Origin: Simkania negevensis
Lineage (GTDB): Bacteria > Chlamydiota > Chlamydiia > Chlamydiales > JAFITR01
DNA length: 19,615 nucleotides
Direction: 5' to 3'
Assembly: GCA_017116025.1 (NCBI GenBank)
Contig: JAFITR010000007.1
Coordinates: 1 to 19,615 of the forward strand
The translations under genes were made by a program, and so were the position numbers. How positions within the stretch are numbered: position 1 is the stretch's first letter; each line of letters opens with the position of its first letter. The notes beneath the pieces are model-generated. The model saw only the letters and a program-made list of their open reading frames with translations. It was not told where the DNA came from and made no database searches. Of the stretch, positions 14,959 to 19,615 are shown piece by piece.

Positions 14959-16598
14959 GACCGGACTCCTTTGTTACGCACAAGTTCATTGAGCTTACCA
15001 AAGGTTTCGCTCAGCCTGACGGCAAGTTCCGATACCATCGCATGCGCTGTTGTTAGCTCTTGGAAGCTGACGATTGATTCTGCTATATCGAGTCCATCGA
15101 AAGCGCCTGCACCCGTTTCACTCCAATCGTTTGCTTGCTGGAAACGTTCAAACTCTTTGATCATAACCTCCGACTTTGCTGCCTCTTTTGTGATAAGGAT
15201 AGCGATCTGATCTATGGCGCGCAGAGTTTGCGAAAACATTGTTTTCGCTTTTTCTTGTGTATCGACACGGCCAAATTCAGAATCGAAGATATTGCGTTCC
15301 CTCCTTTGCAGCTTCTCTTCGTTGGTTTGTGGATCGAGGTTGGTGTTTGGAATGGTGTTGGCTTGACGAAAGTTCCTTTCTTCTTCGGTGATGGAACGGA
15401 ATGTATAGGGTTCAAAGAGTAGGTCGGAACGGTCGTTATCGGCTCCCCACACCTGTTCAGCAAAGCGGACAGCAGCGTTATCACCGATGGCAACGAGCCC
15501 TACATTTTCTTGTGACGACAGGATGGTGTACTCTGTCCCTGCTCCAAGAGAGGTGTCTAGAGGGCCTCCTGTTGCTTTAGCGATAGCGGCTGTACGCGTA
15601 ACAGCATCGTAGCTGATGATAACGGCTTGCTGGCCGCTTCCTGCGCCGCCGTTTGCAAAAAGCTCCATCCCCACGTAGACGTTATCAAAAAAAGCAGCGT
15701 TATCATCGAGGGTGATCGACGATGCACTGCCTGCTGTCGCTGTACCGTTCAGGGATGCTGTGGCGTAGGGTGGTGCGATGACAAACTGTGTCCCCACATT
15801 TAATGAGGTAGAGAGTGGATTACCACTCTTTGTTTCGATGGTGGCAACGCGTGTTGTACCATCATATCCTATGATTGTCGCTCGCTGTCCTGCTCCTGAG
15901 CCTCCTGTAGTGATGAGTTCTAAACCGGCATATGCGTCGTTCTGTGTAGAGGCCGAAGTAGGTAGGGAGAGTGTTGTCGTTGTACCAGCCAGTGCTGTGC
16001 CACCAAAGGCTGGTACCGCCGACACTGCCAAAGCTTTGCCTTGTTCTATCAAGGCCATTGTAGAGAAACCCGCCTGGCCTAATCCTGTATAAAGAGCTAT
16101 GCTGTTTTGAGTAGCAGCCTCTGCAAGCTGAGGATCTCCTAATGCTACGTCGGGGGAGAATCCGACGAAGAGAGGAAGGTCGTTAAAAATCCCCGCAGCT
16201 TCTCCAGCGCCTCCTCGACCATCGATCAGAGCCGATATCCCCTCTTTTGCCTGTTGAAATTGAGCGTCGATCGATTTGTAGTCGTTCGTTGTTAAGATAG
16301 CGCTGCTCCCACGCATAGCAAGCTCGGACATGCTTGTCAATAGCTCACGTACATGGGTCAAATAGGAGACGCCCGCACTGTACCAGCTGTTACGTATCTG
16401 CAAAGAACGACTGCTGGCCAGTTGAGAAGCGATGTCTGAATTCAGATTACGCACACGTTCAAAGTCGACAGGGTCCGTGCCCGGACGTATTAGCCGTTTG
16501 CCCGAAGATAGCTGCTCTGCCGAAGATGATAGGCGTATATCGAGACGTTTGAATTGTTGTAAAAAAGCAGAGTGCTCTGCATTGATTTTGAGAACCAC
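14955..16598 (-). CDS. flgL: FlgL/flagellin-like hook-filament junction protein with inserted tandem repeat
   Basis: The N-terminus has the flagellin-type helical pattern with LSSAEQLSSGKRLIRPGTDP-like features (residues 24-43), and the C-terminus (about 498-540, DGLDIAESIVSFQELT) has the matching FlgL/flagellin C-terminal helix. These halves pack together in hook-associated protein 3, which links hook and filament. FlgL is usually about 300 residues; this one is 547. The extra length includes two 69-residue repeats (206-274 and 291-359) that align without gaps at an offset of 85. Their core GGSGAGQRATIIGYDGTTR resembles motifs I recall from phage tail or capsid proteins. The GTG start has AGGAGGG 3 bases upstream. 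It is the first gene of an operon with TPR and SET genes. No other flagellar gene is in the window. It could be a true flagellar part or a flagellin-like protein exported by the type III system. Confidence 0.82.
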   Translation of the reverse strand: MVLKINAEHSAFLQQFKRLDIRLSSSAEQLSSGKRLIRPGTDPVDFERVRNLNSDIASQLASSRSLQIRNSWYSAGVSYLTHVRELLTSMSELAMRGSSAILTTNDYKSIDAQFQQAKEGISALIDGRGGAGEAAGIFNDLPLFVGFSPDVALGDPQLAEAATQNSIALYTGLGQAGFSTMALIEQGKALAVSAVPAFGGTALAGTTTTLSLPTSASTQNDAYAGLELITTGGSGAGQRATIIGYDGTTRVATIETKSGNPLSTSLNVGTQFVIAPPYATASLNGTATAGSASSITLDDNAAFFDNVYVGMELFANGGAGSGQQAVIISYDAVTRTAAIAKATGGPLDTSLGAGTEYTILSSQENVGLVAIGDNAAVRFAEQVWGADNDRSDLLFEPYTFRSITEEERNFRQANTIPNTNLDPQTNEEKLQRRERNIFDSEFGRVDTQEKAKTMFSQTLRAIDQIAILITKEAAKSEVMIKEFERFQQANDWSETGAGAFDGLDIAESIVSFQELTTAHAMVSELAVRLSETFGKLNELVRNKGVRS

Positions 16599-16641
16599 AA
16601 ACCCTCCTATAGGTTGGGATTGGGGTCAAGGGACGCCTTTG

Positions 16642-16735
16642 TTGCAGACTTTCAGCCTGCTTATTTAATCTTACTCATACCCAGGGCGCTGCCCTGGGTA
16701 CAGCAACCCAAATAATGCAGGCTGAAAGCCTGCAA
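16642..16735. repeat. Nested palindromic repeat of the two-hairpin family
   Basis: Outer arms 16642-16660 and 16717-16735 are inverted copies (18 of 19). The right arm is itself a hairpin (GCAGGCT-GAA-AGCCTGC). In the middle ACCCAGGGC-GCT-GCCCTGGGT (16679-16699) is a perfect 9-bp hairpin. The 15 bases GGGCGCTGCCCTGGG occur identically in the insertion-sequence inverted repeat, which also has a GAA-loop hairpin at the same side. It lies upstream of flgL. Confidence 0.85.
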
Positions 16736-16779
16736 GATGACGTGAATAGTTGCAATATTCCTCAATTTTCTCACTCTCT

Positions 16780-16803
16780 CTCACTGGCTCACTGGCTCAC
16801 TGG
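16780..16803. repeat. Triple 8-bp tandem repeat (CTCACTGG)
   Basis: Three perfect units of CTCACTGG lie between the nested palindrome and the hairpin after the chaperone gene, preceded by CT-rich sequence. There is no sign of spacers or of an associated gene. Confidence 0.75.
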
Positions 16804-16839
16804 TTATCTATGCACAACGCCGTCAGGGAATAGACGTTG

Positions 16840-16877
16840 GGGATTGGGCAGAGGTTTGCGGACCTCATCCCAATCCC
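16840..16877. terminator. Two-part hairpin after the chaperone gene, possible terminator
   Basis: GGGATTGGG (16840-16848) pairs with CCCAATCCC (16869-16877), and inside it GAGGT (16851-16855) pairs with ACCTC (16862-16866) around a 6-base loop. It begins 12 bases beyond the chaperone stop on the minus strand. No T-run follows, so it is either an atypical terminator or another palindromic repeat. Confidence 0.45.
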
Positions 16878-16888
16878 TCACAGACGTG

Positions 16889-17395
16889 TTAGATCTTGAT
16901 GCCGCCAATACCGGGACCGCCTGGTGCAGGACCTTCTCCTCCTGCAGCCGAAGGCATTGGGGAGACGGAAGGCTCGCGTCCTTCGGACAAGTCGAGAGCA
17001 ATCTTTCTCCAACGCTCTACTGTTTCTACGTATAGAGGAGCGAAGGCTCTAAGGGCAGAAGCGACAGCATGAGCCATGTCGATTGTGCAATGCATGAGGA
17101 TGAGCTCTTCAGCGACAGCAACACCGCAACCACCGCCGGCCATCTGTCCTCCTAGCATAGCTCCTTCGAGGAGGCGCTCGTACAGCTTTAGCTTAAATTT
17201 GTTGTCTTTTGGTAGGCCATCAAGGATAGGAGAATATAAATAAAGTCTATCGGAATTTGGTTCATAGGTAAGGTGCATGGAGAACTCGTCATCAATTCCC
17301 AAAATACACGTATTATTTTCATCAAATTCCAGCCCCTCCAAACCTAGCTCTTTACCAAATTCTTTGAGGTTTTCTTCCGCATTTTCTCTAGACAT
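16889..17395 (-). CDS. slc1: Type III secretion chaperone, Slc1-like (CesT/SycE family)
   Basis: Class I chaperones dimerise in the cytoplasm, bind the N-terminal part of effectors and deliver them to the type III secretion apparatus. In Chlamydia trachomatis Slc1 (CT043) serves early effectors such as TarP. The 168-residue product has the CesT-like order: N-terminal helix, strands around FSMHLTYEPNSDRLYLYSPI (38-57), a helix LKLYERLLEGAMLGG (69-83), a glycine-rich turn MAGGGCG (85-91), strand EELILMHC (96-103), and a final helix with FAPLYVETVERWR (118-130). A Gly/Pro-rich tail (about 140-168) extends it. The divergent glgX neighbour matches the CT042-CT043 pair, supporting the assignment beyond the fold. 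The ATG start has GAGG about 10 bases upstream. The specific clients cannot be read from sequence, but putative effectors are encoded nearby. Confidence 0.88.
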   Translation of the reverse strand: MSRENAEENLKEFGKELGLEGLEFDENNTCILGIDDEFSMHLTYEPNSDRLYLYSPILDGLPKDNKFKLKLYERLLEGAMLGGQMAGGGCGVAVAEELILMHCTIDMAHAVASALRAFAPLYVETVERWRKIALDLSEGREPSVSPMPSAAGGEGPAPGGPGIGGIKI

Positions 17396-17476
17396 ATCTT
17401 CATTTCCTCTATTGGATTAAAGGTTCATTTTTACTTCTGACACTAACTTCCCTTCATACACGAATCCCTTCGATAT

Positions 17477-17504
17477 TTGCAACTACCTTTTTATCGCATA
17501 TGTA
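17477..17504 (+). promoter_or_regulatory. Possible sigma-70-type promoter for glgX
   Basis: TTGCAA (17477-17482) and TATGTA (17499-17504) are 16 bases apart, in the 144-base gap between the divergent chaperone gene and glgX, 35 bases before the glgX start. This is a weak pattern match. Confidence 0.3.
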
Positions 17505-17539
17505 GCTACAGTCCGTTATATCCATACTGTGAGGGTTGA

Positions 17540-19603
17540 ATGGAATTTCGTAAACAAGATTTGTTAGAAGTGCTGCGCGGTCACCCTGAACCGTATGGCG
17601 CTATCCGCCACGGCGATGGAGTGAACTTTGCCATATTCATTCAAGCCCCTACTTCTGTCTCCCTTTGTCTTTTTGAAAACGATTCAAAAGAGCCGGTGCA
17701 TGAGATCGAATTGGACCCGACGGTAAATCGTACGGGGGAGGTATGGCATACGTTTGTACGTCCTATTCCTGATGGGATGAGCTACGCCTACCGCGTGAAT
17801 GGGGTTTCTGACCAGGAGAAGGGGCGTCTTTACAATCAACATCACTATCTTCTTGATCCCTATGCCAAGGGAGTAAGAAGCAAACACAAGTGGCCTCGGA
17901 ATGGAAAAACCACTCTCTCCTCTACTTCCTACCAGCCTCGTGGAGTGATTTTTGGCCCTACCGAAGCGTTTGATTGGCAGGGGGACAGCCATCCAAACAT
18001 CCCGATGGAAGAGCTTGTCATTTACGAGATGCATGTGCGCGGATTTACAGCAGACGAATCGAGCGGAGTGAACAACAAAGGAACGTTTCTCGGTATTATA
18101 GACAAAATCCCCCATTTAAAACGTTTAGGAGTGAATGCTGTAGAGCTGATGCCCGTCCATGAGTTCAACGAGTGTGAGTACCATCTGTCGAATCCTGAGA
18201 CGGAAGAACGGCTATACAACTATTGGGGTTATTCTACGGTCAATTTTTTTTCGCCTATGGGGGGCTACATTGTCAACGAGAAAAGAGGACTTGACGAGTT
18301 TAGGACGATGGTCCGAGAGTTGCACAAGAATGGAATAGAGATCTTTCTTGACGTCGTCTTCAACCATACTGCTGAGGGGAATGAACGCGGCCCCTTTCTA
18401 TCCTTTCGCGGTCTTGCTAACCCTGTCTATTATATGCTTGACAACGATGGACACTATCTCAATTTTTCAGGCTGCGGCAACACCTTCAACTGCAACCACC
18501 CCGTTGTACGCGAGTTGATCAGAGACTCGCTACGATATTGGGTGTCGGAGATGCATGTCGACGGCTTCCGCTTCGACCTCGCCTCGATATTGGGAAGGGC
18601 AAAAGATGGTACGCCTCTTGAGTCCCCTCCCCTCATCGAATCGATTTCTCTAAATCCTACCCTCTCGCATATCAAGCTCATTGCAGAAGCGTGGGATGCA
18701 GGGGGACTCTATCAAGTAGGAAGCTTCCCTTCTTGGGGAGAGTGGGCGGAATGGAATGGAGAATACCGCGACACCATACGGGATTTTATCAAAGGTACCG
18801 CAGACAAAAGCAGTCTTTTTGCAACACGTATATCTGGCTCTGAAGACCTTTATGAACACATGAAGACGCCGTCGAAAAGCGTCAACTTCGTCACCGTCCA
18901 CGACGGTTTTACCCTAGCGGATCTCGTCAGCTATAACGACAAGCACAACCTGTTAAACGGCGAGGAGAACAAGGATGGCAACAACTACAACACCAGCTGG
19001 AACTGTGGAGTTGAAGGGGTTACAGAAGAGCGTGATGTGGTCGAGCTGCGCCAAAGACAGATGCGTAACTTCCATCTTGCTCTGATGGTATCACAGGGCA
19101 CACCGATGGTCCATATGGGCGACGAATACGCCCATACAAAGCTTGGCAACAACAACACATGGTGCCAAGACAATGAGCTCAATTGGTTTCTCTGGAATCA
19201 GCTTGAAAAAAACAAGGCGTTCTTTCGCTTTTTTCGGCTGATGATTGCGTTCCGTCGCAAGCACCGTGTGCTGAGAAGCCCCATATTTCTCACCTCTCAG
19301 AAAATCAGTTGGTACGATTCTGAAGGCAAACGCCTCAACTGGAAAGAAGACAGCCGCTTTGTTGCTTTTGTGCTAAATGACACAGAAACACATCAAGACC
19401 TCTATATCGCATTCAATGCATTCTACAAACAACGAGACACCTGCCTCCCCCCTCCATCAAGAAAAGGCTCCTGGTATCGTATCGTAGACACATCACTCCC
19501 CTCCCCACTCGACTTCATCGAAGACGAGCAGTCCGCCCCACAAGAAACATCTTCCTATACCATGCCACCCTACTCCGCTCTCATCTTTAAAACACTTCAC
19601 TAG
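17540..19603 (+). CDS. glgX: GlgX, isoamylase-type glycogen debranching enzyme
   Basis: GlgX hydrolyses alpha-1,6 branches of glycogen after phosphorylase has shortened them. The 687-residue product has an N-terminal CBM48 domain (about 15-110) and the GH13 barrel. Visible motifs: region I DVVFNH (271-276), region II GFRFDLASI with nucleophile Asp346, region III IAEAWD with acid Glu383, region IV TVHDGFT with Asp455, and the isoamylase-type VIYEMHVRGFT (160-170). A C-terminal beta domain completes it, and the stop lies inside the window, so the gene is whole. GAGGG 4 bases before the ATG supports the start. It is divergent from the slc1-like gene, as in C. trachomatis. Glycogen metabolism is a normal trait of many chlamydiae. 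Confidence 0.97.
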   Translation: MEFRKQDLLEVLRGHPEPYGAIRHGDGVNFAIFIQAPTSVSLCLFENDSKEPVHEIELDPTVNRTGEVWHTFVRPIPDGMSYAYRVNGVSDQEKGRLYNQHHYLLDPYAKGVRSKHKWPRNGKTTLSSTSYQPRGVIFGPTEAFDWQGDSHPNIPMEELVIYEMHVRGFTADESSGVNNKGTFLGIIDKIPHLKRLGVNAVELMPVHEFNECEYHLSNPETEERLYNYWGYSTVNFFSPMGGYIVNEKRGLDEFRTMVRELHKNGIEIFLDVVFNHTAEGNERGPFLSFRGLANPVYYMLDNDGHYLNFSGCGNTFNCNHPVVRELIRDSLRYWVSEMHVDGFRFDLASILGRAKDGTPLESPPLIESISLNPTLSHIKLIAEAWDAGGLYQVGSFPSWGEWAEWNGEYRDTIRDFIKGTADKSSLFATRISGSEDLYEHMKTPSKSVNFVTVHDGFTLADLVSYNDKHNLLNGEENKDGNNYNTSWNCGVEGVTEERDVVELRQRQMRNFHLALMVSQGTPMVHMGDEYAHTKLGNNNTWCQDNELNWFLWNQLEKNKAFFRFFRLMIAFRRKHRVLRSPIFLTSQKISWYDSEGKRLNWKEDSRFVAFVLNDTETHQDLYIAFNAFYKQRDTCLPPPSRKGSWYRIVDTSLPSPLDFIEDEQSAPQETSSYTMPPYSALIFKTLH

Positions 19604-19615
19604 GCTCGAGTTTGA

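Noticed and set aside
16780..16803. Possible CRISPR array
   Set aside because: The units are 8 bases with no spacers, and there are no cas genes nearby.
16715..17035. Plus-strand open frame of 106 codons over the palindromic cluster
   Set aside because: Made of tandem repeats, hairpins and the antisense of the chaperone gene. No family resemblance.
1..19615. tRNA, rRNA or riboswitch genes
   Set aside because: I looked for cloverleaf-like GC-rich blocks with GTTCRA-type T loops and for known riboswitch cores in the gaps and saw none. A covariance-model scan would be decisive.

Overview
The window most likely comes from the chromosome of an environmental (non-Chlamydiaceae) member of the Chlamydiae. 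The main evidence is a CesT/SycE-type secretion chaperone resembling chlamydial Slc1 (CT043), divergent from a glgX-type isoamylase. I recall the same neighbours, CT042 and CT043, in Chlamydia trachomatis. A stand-alone SET-domain protein of NUE (CT737) type and several effector-like proteins with paired hydrophobic segments fit this. Family and species cannot be decided from the sequence alone.

Layout. (1) Positions 59-4317: uvrB lies between two hypothetical genes whose products share one N-terminal membrane module (about 25 of 59 residues identical, no gaps) followed by unrelated soluble tails. These look like type III secreted or inclusion-membrane proteins. (2) Positions 4355-6161: a strong terminator, a deleted repeat remnant, and an apparently intact IS4-family insertion sequence with 61-bp inverted repeats differing at one base. 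(3) Positions 6322-11635, minus strand: two paralogous membrane-anchored proteins enclose pepN. Both keep a Cys/His/Asp arrangement closely resembling YopT/AvrPphB (peptidase C58) cysteine proteases. (4) hemH on the plus strand, ending inside a 69-bp inverted repeat that separates it from convergent genes. (5) Positions 16598-13048, minus strand: a tight operon of an oversized FlgL/flagellin-like protein, a secreted TPR protein and a SET-domain protein. (6) A palindromic repeat cluster, then the slc1-like chaperone and, divergently, glgX.

How the genes fit together. Housekeeping functions (UvrB repair, PepN peptide breakdown, HemH haem synthesis, GlgX glycogen breakdown) alternate with genes that look host-directed: two putative cysteine proteases, two membrane-module proteins, a SET methyltransferase and a type III chaperone. 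FlgL in a lineage usually thought non-motile, linked to a SET protein, is unusual.

The intergenic regions carry at least three kinds of repeat. One is a two-hairpin palindromic family whose core is also in the insertion-sequence ends. One is a 9-bp-periodic ATCTTGnnn element found both as a giant inverted repeat and as a degenerate single copy. The third is a set of 8-bp triple tandem repeats.
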